Shown here: piece by piece, positions 1-8,544 of the stretch
Position numbering within the stretch: position 1 is the stretch's first letter
Layout: the number at the start of each line of letters is the position of its first letter
Assembly (NCBI RefSeq): GCF_003955665.1
Contig: NZ_RXHU01000056.1
Location: 1 to 64,000, forward strand
DNA length: 64,000 nt
Source: Paenibacillus whitsoniae
Lineage (GTDB): Bacteria > Bacillota > Bacilli > Paenibacillales > NBRC-103111
Direction: 5' to 3'
Program-made: the position numbers and the translations under genes
Notes under the pieces: generated by a model
Told to the model about the DNA's origin: nothing
What the model saw: only the letters and a program-made list of their open reading frames with translations
Databases searched by the model: none

Positions 1-145
1 GCTCCGCTGCCGAGCAAGCCGTGCAGTACCCCAGAGGAATCGTCGTTTTATAGAAGCCGGTTTTAAAAATAATTTTCGCTTCCATCTGGGACTTGTAGCT
101 GCTGCATCCCAAGCAAAAAATCATGGTTGGCATTTCTTTCACCAT
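1..145 (-). CDS. Partial small cysteine-pair protein, runs off the left edge
   Basis: An open frame starts at ATG 145 and stays open to base 1, giving 48 residues so far (MVKEMPTMIFCLGCSSY...). A ribosome binding site, TAAGGTGGTT, lies at 151-160. Two Cys pairs are visible, C-L-G-C near residue 11 and C-T-A-C near residue 42, as in a zinc ribbon or zinc knuckle. It lies just downstream of a very good leftward promoter with paired GATAC operators (189-241), so it probably opens another unit of the exopolysaccharide regulon. I do not recognise the family. The alternative reading at 63-299 would place the promoter inside its own coding sequence, so I prefer this frame. Confidence 0.5.
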   Translation of the reverse strand, partial: MVKEMPTMIFCLGCSSYKSQMEAKIIFKTGFYKTTIPLGYCTACSAAE

Positions 146-188
146 CGTATAACCACCTTATAATGGATTTCCCGGTATCGCGACACAG

Positions 189-241
189 GATACGTTTCGG
201 ATCGTTAAGCCCATTATACGATACATTTTGTATCTTTACAA
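189..241 (-). promoter_or_regulatory. Leftward promoter with two GATAC-type operators
   Basis: Read on the minus strand: -35 TTGTAA (236-241), a 17-bp spacer and -10 TATAAT (213-218). The spacer is filled by the palindrome GATACATTTTGTATC (220-234). A second, one-mismatch copy GATACGTTTCGGATC (189-203) lies 31 bp further on, at about +3 to +17. The layout matches the main eps promoter at 8545-8600. A protein bound here would block RNA polymerase, so repression is inferred. Confidence 0.75.
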
Positions 242-268
242 GCGTAATTTCTTTCCGCTCCGATACAA

Positions 269-1633
269 CTAGACTACACACGCCGCAATCTCTTCCCAAC
301 TCATAAACAAACGAACATTGTCCTCCTCAACGAGCTCGCTCCCCGTCTGAACTTCGATGAATTCCAAATCCGTCACCGCCCTGATGCTGTGTCTGGCGCG
401 AATCGGAATCTGGATGACGTCGCCGGCCTTCACTTGAATGAGCTTCTCATTCAGCACCAGTTCGCCTTCCCCCGAAATGATGGTCCACGTCTCGCTTCGC
501 TTGTGATGCAGCTGATAGCTGGAATTCCGTCCGCTGTGGATGCAGATCCGTTTCGTCAGCACATAGCGTTCAGGCGCCAGCTTGCTGTAATCCAACACCT
601 TATACCAACCCCAGCGGCGCTCTTCATACATCGGACGCTGCTCGATATGCTGCATGATTTCCTTAATCCGCGGCGAGGAACTTTTCTCGGAGACGAGAAT
701 GCCATCAGGGCTCGCGGCTACGATGACATTGGAAAGGCCGATCACGGTCACCGGGATGTCCAGTTCATTAAGCACATGCGAATTCACAGAATCCTCGCTG
801 ATGATGCCTTTGCCGATCACATGATCCGCAACTTCCTCCGTCAACGTATTCCAAGTACCCAAATCCTTCCAATCACCATCGTATCGGGTTGCAATAATCC
901 GTTTGGCGCGCTCCACAATCTCATAGTCAAAAGAAATCTTGCGCAATTTGCCGTAATGCTTCAAAAGCTCGTCGTACTGGATCGGATACCCCTTCTCGAT
1001 CAGCAGATTAATGAGATAGTCAAGTTTAAAAGCGAATACCCCGCAGTTCCACAGCGCGTTCTGTTCAATCAGCGCCTGCGCATCGTCCTCCTGCGGCTTC
1101 TCGACGAAATGAGCGATCTGGAAATGCACTTGTCCGCTCGCCTCCTCCCCGGGCACGAGATAACCGTATTTCGAAGAAGGATACGTCGGTCTGGCGCCGA
1201 TCAGCGCGAGGTCTGCGGAAGCGTCCAGCAGATGGCCTTCGAGCTGCTTGATCGTCTCGAAGAAGCCTTGTTCTACATAAGGGTCAACCGGCAGCACGGC
1301 AACCACTTCCTGAAGGCCCACGCCGACGATGGAATACAGGTACGTCGCCGCCAAGGCGATCGCGGGAAACGTATCGCGCCGCTCAGGTTCCACAATGACC
1401 GGAGCATCTGTGCCAAGCTGGCTGTAGATCATGTCCAGCTGGCTTTTGCCTGTGGCGATGTAGGAAGCTTCGCGCAGACCGGCCTGCGCGAGCTGCCGCC
1501 ATACACGCTGAACCATCGATTCCAGCGTCCTCTCCTCATTTTCCAGCACCTTCAAAAATTGCTTCGACCTCGAATCATTCGACAACGGCCACAGTCGTTT
1601 CCCGGACCCGCCGGACAGCAGTACGATCCTCAC
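269..1633 (-). CDS. manC: Mannose-1-phosphate guanylyltransferase (with C-terminal cupin)
   Basis: Makes GDP-mannose from mannose 1-phosphate and GTP, feeding the GDP-mannose dehydratase and GDP-fucose synthase encoded upstream in the same operon. The nucleotidyltransferase signature GGSGKRLWPLS is at residues 8-18, followed by the usual KQF. A C-terminal cupin covers about residues 345-450 (QLHHKRSETW, GEGELVLN), as in bifunctional ManC/phosphomannose isomerase proteins; 454 residues is close to that class. GTG 1633 is chosen because AAAAGGAGCGG sits at the right distance upstream; the longer frame to 1654 has no such site. It is the last gene of the leftward operon. Whether the cupin has isomerase activity is not shown. 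Confidence 0.9.
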   Translation of the reverse strand: MRIVLLSGGSGKRLWPLSNDSRSKQFLKVLENEERTLESMVQRVWRQLAQAGLREASYIATGKSQLDMIYSQLGTDAPVIVEPERRDTFPAIALAATYLYSIVGVGLQEVVAVLPVDPYVEQGFFETIKQLEGHLLDASADLALIGARPTYPSSKYGYLVPGEEASGQVHFQIAHFVEKPQEDDAQALIEQNALWNCGVFAFKLDYLINLLIEKGYPIQYDELLKHYGKLRKISFDYEIVERAKRIIATRYDGDWKDLGTWNTLTEEVADHVIGKGIISEDSVNSHVLNELDIPVTVIGLSNVIVAASPDGILVSEKSSSPRIKEIMQHIEQRPMYEERRWGWYKVLDYSKLAPERYVLTKRICIHSGRNSSYQLHHKRSETWTIISGEGELVLNEKLIQVKAGDVIQIPIRARHSIRAVTDLEFIEVQTGSELVEEDNVRLFMSWEEIAACVV

Positions 1634-1661
1634 GTTTCCCGCTCCTTTTCCCAACCGATTC

Positions 1662-2903
1662 TCACGCCTGCACGGTGAGTTGCTTCAACAAATGCTTGTA
1701 TTTATTCATGGACGCAGCTCGGCCCAGATGCTGCTCCAGATAGACGCGTCCGTTCATTCCCTGTTCGGCAAGAGCCGATGAATTCATGCCCAGCATCCGA
1801 TCAATCTGTTCAACAATGTCATCATACGCGCCGGGCTCGCACACAACGCCGCAACGACTCTCCGCAATCAGCCGATGCGCCTCGCTGCCCTGCTCCAGAA
1901 CGCCAAGCACAGGCTTGCCGGCCGCCATCACCCCATAGATTTTGCTCGGTACCGATACGCCCTTGATGCCTTTCTGATTCACGACCAAATGAACATCCGC
2001 AGCGTTAAGCGAGTATTTGATACTGTCCTTGGGCTCAAAAGGGAGAAAATAGCAGTTCCGGACAGCATGCGCCTCAGCGAAAGCCACCATCTCCTTCTTC
2101 ACCGCACCTTCGCCGATGAAAACGAACGCCAGATCGTCCCGCTGCTTGAAAGGAAGCGTAACGCCCATGAGGTTGACCAGATCGTAATACAGACCGAGGT
2201 TCCCGGAGTACATTATGATGAACTTGTTCAAGAGACCGTGCTTTTCCAAAAACGCTTTTACTTTCGGATGCTCCTTGCTTAAAGGCACAATGTCCGCTTC
2301 ATCCGTCCAATTGTTAATGACAGAGTTGCGCGGCACCGGCTTTTCGCCGAACCGGCGAATGAGCGTTTCCTGCATGTCCATGCCGACCGTTACGACATGA
2401 TCCGCGCACCGGCAATTCAGCTTATCCAGCATGCGGGCTATGCGAAAAATGGTCTTACCCTTCGTATATTTCACGACTTCCGCCTGCTCGGGATTGAAAT
2501 CCTGGATGTTATAAATGTGCTTCGCGCCTTTGAACAGCTTGCCCAGTGTGCCAAGCAGTCCGCCGAGCACCGGGGGGGTCGAGATCGTGTAAATGATGTC
2601 GGTCTTCCGCTCGCGGAGCGTTGCCCACAGCGCAGAGAAGAAATAGGCGGAGATGTACCTCAGCCTGCTCCACTTGCTGCTTTTATCCACCTCAGGCAAA
2701 TAAATGCGCACGATGCGGATCTGCTCCAGCTTATCCTCGGTAAACAAGCGCTGTTTCGATCCCTTCATGTTCTCCGGCATGGCCGCAATGACCGTTACAT
2801 CGAAATCATGCTGCAGGTGCAGGCACAGCTCTGTCATCAACTGTCCCGTCGAAGCGAAGTCGGGGTAGAAATAGTTAATGACAAACACGATTTTCTTCTT
2901 CAT
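1662..2903 (-). CDS. GT4-type glycosyltransferase (WbuB-like)
   Basis: A 413-residue GT-B fold glycosyltransferase that should add one sugar to the undecaprenyl-linked repeat unit on the cytoplasmic face. The N-terminus has the WbuB-like YFYPDFASTGQLMTEL acceptor-side motif. The C-terminal half has a YSGNLG strand and the donor-binding stretch PSKIYGVMAAGKPVL. ATG 2903 follows AGGAGGCGGC and its first 29 bases overlap the end of the acetyltransferase gene, indicating translational coupling. Donor sugar is unknown; GDP-mannose or GDP-fucose would fit the flanking genes. Confidence 0.85.
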   Translation of the reverse strand: MKKKIVFVINYFYPDFASTGQLMTELCLHLQHDFDVTVIAAMPENMKGSKQRLFTEDKLEQIRIVRIYLPEVDKSSKWSRLRYISAYFFSALWATLRERKTDIIYTISTPPVLGGLLGTLGKLFKGAKHIYNIQDFNPEQAEVVKYTKGKTIFRIARMLDKLNCRCADHVVTVGMDMQETLIRRFGEKPVPRNSVINNWTDEADIVPLSKEHPKVKAFLEKHGLLNKFIIMYSGNLGLYYDLVNLMGVTLPFKQRDDLAFVFIGEGAVKKEMVAFAEAHAVRNCYFLPFEPKDSIKYSLNAADVHLVVNQKGIKGVSVPSKIYGVMAAGKPVLGVLEQGSEAHRLIAESRCGVVCEPGAYDDIVEQIDRMLGMNSSALAEQGMNGRVYLEQHLGRAASMNKYKHLLKQLTVQA

Positions 2904-3468
2904 GCTCTGCCGCCTCCTCCTGAAATCGATACCGAATAAACTGTGCGGGCGTTCCCGCATGAACTTCATTCGCCGGAATGTTGCGCATCACCGTGCTTCG
3001 CGCACCGGCGACAGCCATTTCGTGCATAACGACACCAGGGTAAACAAACACATCGCTCGCAACCCAAGCGCCGTCTCGAATGACGATCGGCTTCGTAATC
3101 AAACTGAATCTGGGATCTTGCAACTCATGGCTGCCCGTGCACAAATACGAATTCTGCGAGACGATACAATGCTGGCCGATCACAATCCGGTCAAGGCTGT
3201 ACAGTTCAACATGATCGCCGATCCAGGAATAGTCCCCAATCTCCACATTCCACGGATACGTAAACTTGACGGTTGGGCGAATCTGTACCCTGCTGCCGAT
3301 TTTCGCGCCGAACAGCTTGAGCAGAAATCGCCTCCAGCCATACATGTTATGGATCGAGAAACGAAACAGCGTGCCTTGAATAAACCACCACAGGAGAACG
3401 ACCGCATTGCTGCGACCCCTGGAGTAATGGGACTGGTCGTAAGCATCGAGCCGAATGCGATTGATCAT
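2875..3468 (-). CDS. WcaF-like sugar O-acetyltransferase
   Basis: A 197-residue left-handed beta-helix acetyltransferase with hexapeptide repeats from about residue 65 to 175 (for example IGDYSWIGDHVEL, IVIRDGAWVASDVFVYPGVVM). The N-terminal segment (LDAYDQSHYSRGRS, then WWFIQGTLFRFSIHNMYGWRR) is typical of the colanic-acid WcaF family. It probably acetylates a sugar of the repeat unit using acetyl-CoA. It sits between gmd and the GT4 gene, 13 bp from gmd and overlapping the GT4 start. The acceptor cannot be read from sequence. Confidence 0.85.
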   Translation of the reverse strand: MINRIRLDAYDQSHYSRGRSNAVVLLWWFIQGTLFRFSIHNMYGWRRFLLKLFGAKIGSRVQIRPTVKFTYPWNVEIGDYSWIGDHVELYSLDRIVIGQHCIVSQNSYLCTGSHELQDPRFSLITKPIVIRDGAWVASDVFVYPGVVMHEMAVAGARSTVMRNIPANEVHAGTPAQFIRYRFQEEAAEHEEENRVCH

Positions 3469-3481
3469 CTCGTCCTCCTTC

Positions 3482-4489
3482 TCAGCCCAGGTTCACAAGG
3501 CTGTACATATCGTCGCGGCTTGCGCGGAGCCTATTCTTGACCCGCTTCAAATCTTCGTCCACCATCATGTGGATCAGCTCTTGGAAGCCGACTTCGAGCT
3601 TCCAGCCCAGCTTCTCCTTCGCCTTCGTGCAGTCGCCGAGCAGCAGGTCCACTTCTGCCGGACGTACGAAGGCCTGGTCAATCACGACGTAATTGCGGTA
3701 ATCGAGTCCGACATGGGAGAATGCAACCTCCAGCAGCTCGCGGACGGAGTGCATTTCTCCAGTGGCAATGACATAATCGTCCGGCGTCTCCTGCTGCAGC
3801 ATCAGCCACATCGCTTTGACATAGTCACCGGCGAAGCCCCAGTCGCGCAGAGAGTCGAGATTGCCCATCCGCAGCTCCAACTGCAAGCCCATTTTGATGC
3901 GGGCGACCGCATCCGTGACCTTGCGCGTCACAAATTCGACGCCGCGGCGCGGAGATTCATGATTGAAGAGAATGCCGGAGCAGGCGAACATATCGAAGCT
4001 TTCGCGATAATTGACGGTAATCCAATGCCCGTATACTTTGGCGACCCCGTAAGGGCTGCGCGGATAAAACGGCGTCGTTTCCTTTTGCGGCGTCTCCACG
4101 ACTTTGCCGAACATCTCGCTGCTGGAGGCTTGGTAGAACTTCGCATCCGGCTTCGCGATGCGCACCGCCTCCAGCATGTTCGTGACGGCCAGCGCCGTCA
4201 TCTGTCCGGTCGCCAGCGGCTGCGGCCAGGAAGCCGCGACGTACGATTGCGCAGCCAGGTTATACACCTCATCCGGCTGGGAAACGCGCACCGCCTCGAT
4301 CAAGGAGGCGAGATCGTTCAAATCGCCGGACAGCCATTCGATGCGATCCTTGAAGCTTTCGCAGTTCTCATAGTTCGGCGTGCTCGTGCGGCGGCGAAGG
4401 CCGTATACCTGATAACCTTTTTCCAGCAAAAACTCCGCTAAATAAGACCCGTCCTGGCCCGTAACCCCTGTAATTAACGCTCGCTTCAT
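3482..4489 (-). CDS. gmd: GDP-mannose 4,6-dehydratase
   Basis: Converts GDP-D-mannose to GDP-4-keto-6-deoxymannose, the first step to GDP-L-fucose. The Rossmann motif GVTGQDGSYLAEFLLEKG is at residues 8-25, the Thr-rich LRRRTSTPNYENC follows, and the catalytic Tyr-Lys pair is in SPYGVAKVYGHW. The 335 residues are slightly shorter than the E. coli enzyme. The next enzyme (GDP-fucose synthase) is encoded directly upstream in the operon and ManC downstream, so the GDP-mannose to GDP-fucose route is complete from mannose 1-phosphate. Confidence 0.95.
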   Translation of the reverse strand: MKRALITGVTGQDGSYLAEFLLEKGYQVYGLRRRTSTPNYENCESFKDRIEWLSGDLNDLASLIEAVRVSQPDEVYNLAAQSYVAASWPQPLATGQMTALAVTNMLEAVRIAKPDAKFYQASSSEMFGKVVETPQKETTPFYPRSPYGVAKVYGHWITVNYRESFDMFACSGILFNHESPRRGVEFVTRKVTDAVARIKMGLQLELRMGNLDSLRDWGFAGDYVKAMWLMLQQETPDDYVIATGEMHSVRELLEVAFSHVGLDYRNYVVIDQAFVRPAEVDLLLGDCTKAKEKLGWKLEVGFQELIHMMVDEDLKRVKNRLRASRDDMYSLVNLG

Positions 4490-4516
4490 CGTAAACCCTC
4501 CGATTTTATCTCATCT

Positions 4517-5458
4517 TTATTTGCTCATCTGTACTTGGGATGCCAGAAACCACTGGTACACATTGCGGATACCGGCTTCAAGCGGTGTGGAAGCTTGCCA
4601 GCCAAGTCCCGCGATTTTGGACACATCGACCAATTTGCGCGGCGTGCCGTCCGGCCGATCCGTATTAAAGCGAAGCTCCCCTTCATAGCCGACGATACCC
4701 TGAATCAGCTCCGCCAGCTCCCGGATGGAGATGTCTTTGCCAACCCCGACGTTCACAATCTCGCTGCCCTCGTAATGATCCATCAAAAACAGGCACGCAT
4801 CCGCCAGATCGTCCGCATGCAGAAACTCCCGACGCGGCGTCCCGGTGCCCCAGATTTCGACCTCCGGCGTCTGCACCAGCTTGGCTTCATGGAACTTCCG
4901 CATCATCGCCGGCAGCACATGCGACGTCTCAAGATCGAAGTTATCGTTCGGGCCGTACAGATTCGTCGGCATGACGGAAATGTACCGCGTGCCGTACTGC
5001 TTGTTGTACGCTTGGCACATCGTGATGCCCGCGATTTTGGCAACTGCGTAGGCTTCATTGCTCTTTTCAAGCGGCGCGGTCAGCAAGTATTCCTCTTTGA
5101 GCGGCTGCGGCGCCAGCTTCGGATAGATGCAGGTGGAGCCCAGGAACAGGAGTTTGCCGACTTCGGATTGATACGCGGCGTCGATAACATTCGTTTGAAT
5201 CTGCAAGTTGTCTCGGATGAAATCCGCCGGATACGCACTGTTGGCGACGATGCCGCCGACCTTGGCGGCCGCCAGAAAAACATAATCGAACTGTTCCATC
5301 AGAAAGAAGGACAGCACCTTGTCGTAATCCCGCAGATCGAGCTCTTTGCTCGTTCTGTACACAAGATTCGTATAGCCTCTCGCTTGCAAACTTCGCAGAA
5401 TGGCCGAACCGACCAGTCCGCGGTGCCCGGCTACAAAGATTTTGGCATTCAGTTCCAT
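4517..5458 (-). CDS. fcl: GDP-L-fucose synthase
   Basis: A 313-residue bifunctional epimerase-reductase that makes GDP-L-fucose with NADPH. The N-terminus has VAGHRGLVGSAI (nucleotide binding). The catalytic YxxxK is in YAVAKIAG, and the family signatures STCIYPKLAPQPLKE and GTGTPRREFLHADDLA are intact. It precedes gmd by 27 bp in the same operon. Fucose is therefore a likely sugar of this polysaccharide, as in several Paenibacillus exopolysaccharides (family knowledge, not shown here). Confidence 0.95.
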   Translation of the reverse strand: MELNAKIFVAGHRGLVGSAILRSLQARGYTNLVYRTSKELDLRDYDKVLSFFLMEQFDYVFLAAAKVGGIVANSAYPADFIRDNLQIQTNVIDAAYQSEVGKLLFLGSTCIYPKLAPQPLKEEYLLTAPLEKSNEAYAVAKIAGITMCQAYNKQYGTRYISVMPTNLYGPNDNFDLETSHVLPAMMRKFHEAKLVQTPEVEIWGTGTPRREFLHADDLADACLFLMDHYEGSEIVNVGVGKDISIRELAELIQGIVGYEGELRFNTDRPDGTPRKLVDVSKIAGLGWQASTPLEAGIRNVYQWFLASQVQMSK

Positions 5459-5484
5459 CTTGACTTCCCCCCGTCGCGCGGCCG

Positions 5485-6174
5485 CTAAAAGGCGTCTTTC
5501 GAGCCCAGCAGCACCACTATCGTTTTCATCATAATTTTCAAATCATAGAAAAGACTGCGCTTCGCGATGTAGGCCAGATCGAGCTCAACCATTTCCTTGA
5601 AGCCGACACTGCTTCGCCCGCTCACTTGCCAGAGGCCTGTGCAGCCCGGGATCACGATCAGCCGCTGTCTGTCGTAGACGGTGTACGCTTCCACTTCTCT
5701 CGGCAGCGCCGGTCTTGGCCCAACGAGGCTCATTTCGCCCTTCAGCACGTTGAGGAGCTGCGGGAGCTCGTCGATGCTCGTCTTACGAATGACACGCCCG
5801 ATCTTCGTAACGCGGGGATCGTTTTTCAGCTTGAACATCGCGCCGCTGACTTCATTTTGATCCAGAAGCCCTGCCAGCAATTCCTCAGCGTTATGAACCA
5901 TGGAGCGGAACTTGTACATGTTGAATTCCTTACCGTCTTTGCCTACGCGAACTTGCTTGAAGAAAATACTGCCTTTCGGATCCTCAAGCTTGATCAACAA
6001 TGATACAATTAGTATCAATGGAGTCAAAAAAATAAGCCCGCCCAGCGAGAATACCAGATCGATCGACCTTTTTCCCACCGCATACAGCCCGTATTCTTTG
6101 GGCAGAACCGCCGGCGTTTGCGGGTAGGATTTGCTTCCTTTCACGGATATGTCCATATCGGATAACCCCATCAC
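5485..6174 (-). CDS. Undecaprenyl-phosphate sugar phosphotransferase (priming enzyme)
   Basis: A bacterial sugar transferase of the short type (229 residues) that starts the repeat unit by moving a sugar phosphate onto undecaprenyl phosphate. One N-terminal membrane segment lies around residues 38-60 (DLVFSLGGLIFLTPLILIV). The catalytic core shows KQVRVGKDGKEFNMYKFRSM, KTSIDELPQLLNVLKGEMSLVGPRP and GLWQVSGRS. A second in-frame start, ATG 6171, is equally possible. The coding sequence carries an embedded operator and candidate promoter at 6000-6027, overlapping the membrane segment codons. The second cluster has its own, longer priming transferase at 51974-53380. Confidence 0.9.
   Translation of the reverse strand: MMGLSDMDISVKGSKSYPQTPAVLPKEYGLYAVGKRSIDLVFSLGGLIFLTPLILIVSLLIKLEDPKGSIFFKQVRVGKDGKEFNMYKFRSMVHNAEELLAGLLDQNEVSGAMFKLKNDPRVTKIGRVIRKTSIDELPQLLNVLKGEMSLVGPRPALPREVEAYTVYDRQRLIVIPGCTGLWQVSGRSSVGFKEMVELDLAYIAKRSLFYDLKIMMKTIVVLLGSKDAF
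6000..6027 (-). promoter_or_regulatory. Intragenic GATAC operator with candidate promoter
   Basis: The perfect palindrome GATACAATTAGTATC at 6002-6016 lies inside the priming transferase gene and is identical to the operator at 24114-24128. On the minus strand it is flanked by TTGACT (-35, 6022-6027) and TATCAT (-10, 6000-6005) with a 16-bp spacer. It could be an internal promoter for fcl, gmd and the genes after them, or a roadblock site. The promoter role is inferred; the palindrome is directly visible. Confidence 0.55.
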
Positions 6175-6182
6175 ACATTCTC

Positions 6183-7067
6183 CTAACCTACATGGGTATT
6201 GGTTCTAGCCACAATTTTCTCCAGTGCGGCAATTAGAGGGGCTCCCAGCTCTTTATTCATCAGCGCAAAATCCAGGATCGTCAGAATAAAGCCCAGTTTC
6301 TCGCCGACATCGTACCGGGTGCCTTCGAAATGGTAGGCATACACTTTCTCCAGCGTATTCAACGTCTGGATGGCATCCGTCAGCTGAATTTCCCCGCCGG
6401 CTCCTGCCTCTTGATGCTCCAGCAGTTCGAAAATGCCCGGCGTCAAGATGTAGCGTCCCATGATCGCGAGATTGGAAGGCGCCCTATGCTTCGGCTTCTC
6501 CACGAGGTTGTTGATTTGATACAAGCGGCCGTATTTTTCCAAGGGGTCCACGATGCCGTAACGATGCGTTTCATCGTCCGGGACATGCTGCACCCCGATG
6601 ACCGATTTGCCGGTCAGCTCGAATTGCTTGATCAACTGTTGCAAGCACGGCGTCTCGGCGCGTACGATGTCGTCGCCCAACAGGACGGCGAACGGCTCAT
6701 CGCCGATGAATTTGCGCGCGCACCAGACAGCGTGACCGAGGCCCCGGGGCTCTTTTTGCCGGATGTAGTGGATGTCTACCATCTTCGACGAACGCTGCAC
6801 CTGCTCTAGCAGCTCCAGCTTGTTGCTCTCCAGCAGCCGGGATTCCAGCTCAAACGCGTTGTCAAAATGATCTTCGATGGCGCGCTTGCCTTTGCCCGTG
6901 ACGATGATGATGTCCTCGATCCCGGACTCGATCGCTTCCTCTACGATGTACTGAATCGTCGGTTTATCGACAATCGGCAGCATTTCTTTCGGCATGGCCT
7001 TGGTGGCAGGCAAAAATCTTGTTCCCAGGCCTGCGGCTGGAATAATGGCTTTTCTTACTCGGGTCAT
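6183..7067 (-). CDS. galU: UTP-glucose-1-phosphate uridylyltransferase
   Basis: Makes UDP-glucose for glycan assembly. The 294-residue product begins MTRVRKAIIPAAGLGTRFLP with the GxGTRxxPxTK nucleotidyltransferase signature, has VDKPTIQYIVEEA, and ends with the family's RYDVGEKLGF region. ATG 7067 follows GGAGTGATGAGAAG; the longer frame upstream lacks a site and runs into the kinase intergenic gap. It lies between the BY-kinase and the priming transferase. A second galU is cut by the right edge of the window. Confidence 0.92.
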   Translation of the reverse strand: MTRVRKAIIPAAGLGTRFLPATKAMPKEMLPIVDKPTIQYIVEEAIESGIEDIIIVTGKGKRAIEDHFDNAFELESRLLESNKLELLEQVQRSSKMVDIHYIRQKEPRGLGHAVWCARKFIGDEPFAVLLGDDIVRAETPCLQQLIKQFELTGKSVIGVQHVPDDETHRYGIVDPLEKYGRLYQINNLVEKPKHRAPSNLAIMGRYILTPGIFELLEHQEAGAGGEIQLTDAIQTLNTLEKVYAYHFEGTRYDVGEKLGFILTILDFALMNKELGAPLIAALEKIVARTNTHVG

Positions 7068-7101
7068 CTTCTCATCACTCCAGTTATCTATGAATTCGAG
7101 G

Positions 7102-7782
7102 TCAACATCTGTAGTAGTTGGAAGAATTGCTTCGGCCCAGTTTGGCATTGTTGAGAACGACGCCCAGCACTTGCCCGCCTAGCTGTCTTAGTGTTTGAAT
7201 ATCTTTGCGAATAATTTGCCGCTTCACCTTGCCCTGCCTGACCACAAAGACAATCCCATCGCTGAGCGAGGCCAGAATTTGGGAGTCCGCTGCAGCAAAG
7301 GCAGGAGGCGAGTCGATCAAAATAAAATCGTACAGGTCCGCCACTTGCTCGATCAGAGCGCTCATCTTCGAAAATGTCAGCAATTCGGAGGGAAGCGTCG
7401 GCGACGAGCCGGAAGTGAGGATCGACAAATTCGGTACATCCGTGCGTACGATGGCTTCCAGCACTTTCGCTTTATTGGAAAGGATATTCGTGAGGCCGGT
7501 GAAGTTGCTTTTATGAAACATTTGATGAATGCCGGGATTCCGGATGTCGGCATCAATCAGGAGGACACGCTTGTTTTCTTGCGCAAATGCGACGGCGAGG
7601 TTAGCAGCCGTAAGCGTCTTGCCCTCTTTCGTGTTGGAAGAAGTGAGCACGATGGTCTTGATGGATTCATTCGCTGCAAGGAACAAAATCTTCGTTCGCA
7701 GCGAGCGGTATGCCTCGGATACGCGCGACATCGGTTTGAGATTACTAACGAGATCTCGCTTCGGTTTGAGCAACATTGACAT
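7102..7782 (-). CDS. BY-kinase / capsular exopolysaccharide tyrosine autokinase
   Basis: A 226-residue cytoplasmic P-loop kinase that works with its membrane activator (the next gene upstream) to control chain length and export. Walker A is SSNTKEGKTLTAANLA (around residue 48), Walker A' is VLLIDADIRNP and Walker B is FILIDSPP. The C-terminus ends SNSSNYYRC, a short tyrosine cluster of two adjacent Tyr where longer family members have several. Walker A has NTKEGKT where the family commonly has PGEGKS. Its start lies inside the end of the Wzz-like gene (38-base overlap), indicating coupling. Confidence 0.88.
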   Translation of the reverse strand: MSMLLKPKRDLVSNLKPMSRVSEAYRSLRTKILFLAANESIKTIVLTSSNTKEGKTLTAANLAVAFAQENKRVLLIDADIRNPGIHQMFHKSNFTGLTNILSNKAKVLEAIVRTDVPNLSILTSGSSPTLPSELLTFSKMSALIEQVADLYDFILIDSPPAFAAADSQILASLSDGIVFVVRQGKVKRQIIRKDIQTLRQLGGQVLGVVLNNAKLGRSNSSNYYRC

Positions 7783-8518
7783 TCACCGCCTCTCCGAGAC
7801 TGATTTGGCTCATTTGCCTGCGGTTTACTTTCAAATCTTTGGAGCGGATTTTGGATACAGCCGCCAGCATCGGAACCTCGAGAAACAGTTCGACATCCTT
7901 CTCCGTGCGGATCGTTTCGTTCAAATATTCCCAGAGAATGACGAGGCCAATGGCGATGATGAGTGAGACCAGGAAGGAGATGGCGATGTTAAATTCGGGG
8001 ATGTTTTTGACGGGACGCGGATTCGACTGCTCCATCGCTTTGTAGAGGATGTTGACGTTATCCACGTTCATAATTGTCGGAATTTCTTGTTTGAACACAT
8101 CGACCACCGCGTTGACGAGTCTCTGCGCCTCGGCGAATGACTCGTCGCTGGCCGCCAATGTGATCACTTGAGTATCATTCGTCGAGTTGACGGAAATTTT
8201 CTTGGCTAACTCTTCAATGGTTAATTTGCTTTCCGGAAATCGTGCTAGCACCTTTTCCAAAATCGCGGGCGTTTTGACGATTTCTTTATACGTATTGACC
8301 AGCAAAATGCTGGCGTTAATCGTGCTGGAGTCAATAATCTGAACACCGGAGTTATCATTCAGTTTGTTGACAATGATCTTGGCGTTGGCGGCGTACACCG
8401 GCTTGAGAAAAACGTAGCTCACGATTCCGGTTGAAAGGGTCACAAGTGCAACAACCGTGGCTATGATCCACCATCGGCGCAAGATTAATTGCACATACTC
8501 TCTGAGCTCAAGTTCCAT
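7745..8518 (-). CDS. Wzz/YveK-like polysaccharide co-polymerase
   Basis: A 257-residue membrane protein with a first transmembrane segment at about residues 17-38 (WWIIATVVALVTLSTGIVSYVFL), an extracytoplasmic domain, and a second segment at about 175-195 (IAISFLVSLIIAIGLVILW). The short cytoplasmic tail would contact the BY-kinase, as in the CpsC/CpsD split arrangement of Firmicutes. It is the first gene of the leftward eps operon, with GGAGGTCTTTT before the ATG and the operator-bearing promoter starting about 27 bp further upstream. Confidence 0.9.
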   Translation of the reverse strand: MELELREYVQLILRRWWIIATVVALVTLSTGIVSYVFLKPVYAANAKIIVNKLNDNSGVQIIDSSTINASILLVNTYKEIVKTPAILEKVLARFPESKLTIEELAKKISVNSTNDTQVITLAASDESFAEAQRLVNAVVDVFKQEIPTIMNVDNVNILYKAMEQSNPRPVKNIPEFNIAISFLVSLIIAIGLVILWEYLNETIRTEKDVELFLEVPMLAAVSKIRSKDLKVNRRQMSQISLGEAVNVNVAQTEARSR

Positions 8519-8544
8519 AAAAGACCTCCATTACCATCAGGCTT

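Noticed and set aside
63..299. A 78-codon minus-strand frame overlapping the end of manC
   Set aside because: A near-consensus promoter and both GATAC operators lie inside it, and a different frame starting at 145 has a good ribosome binding site and stays open to the edge.
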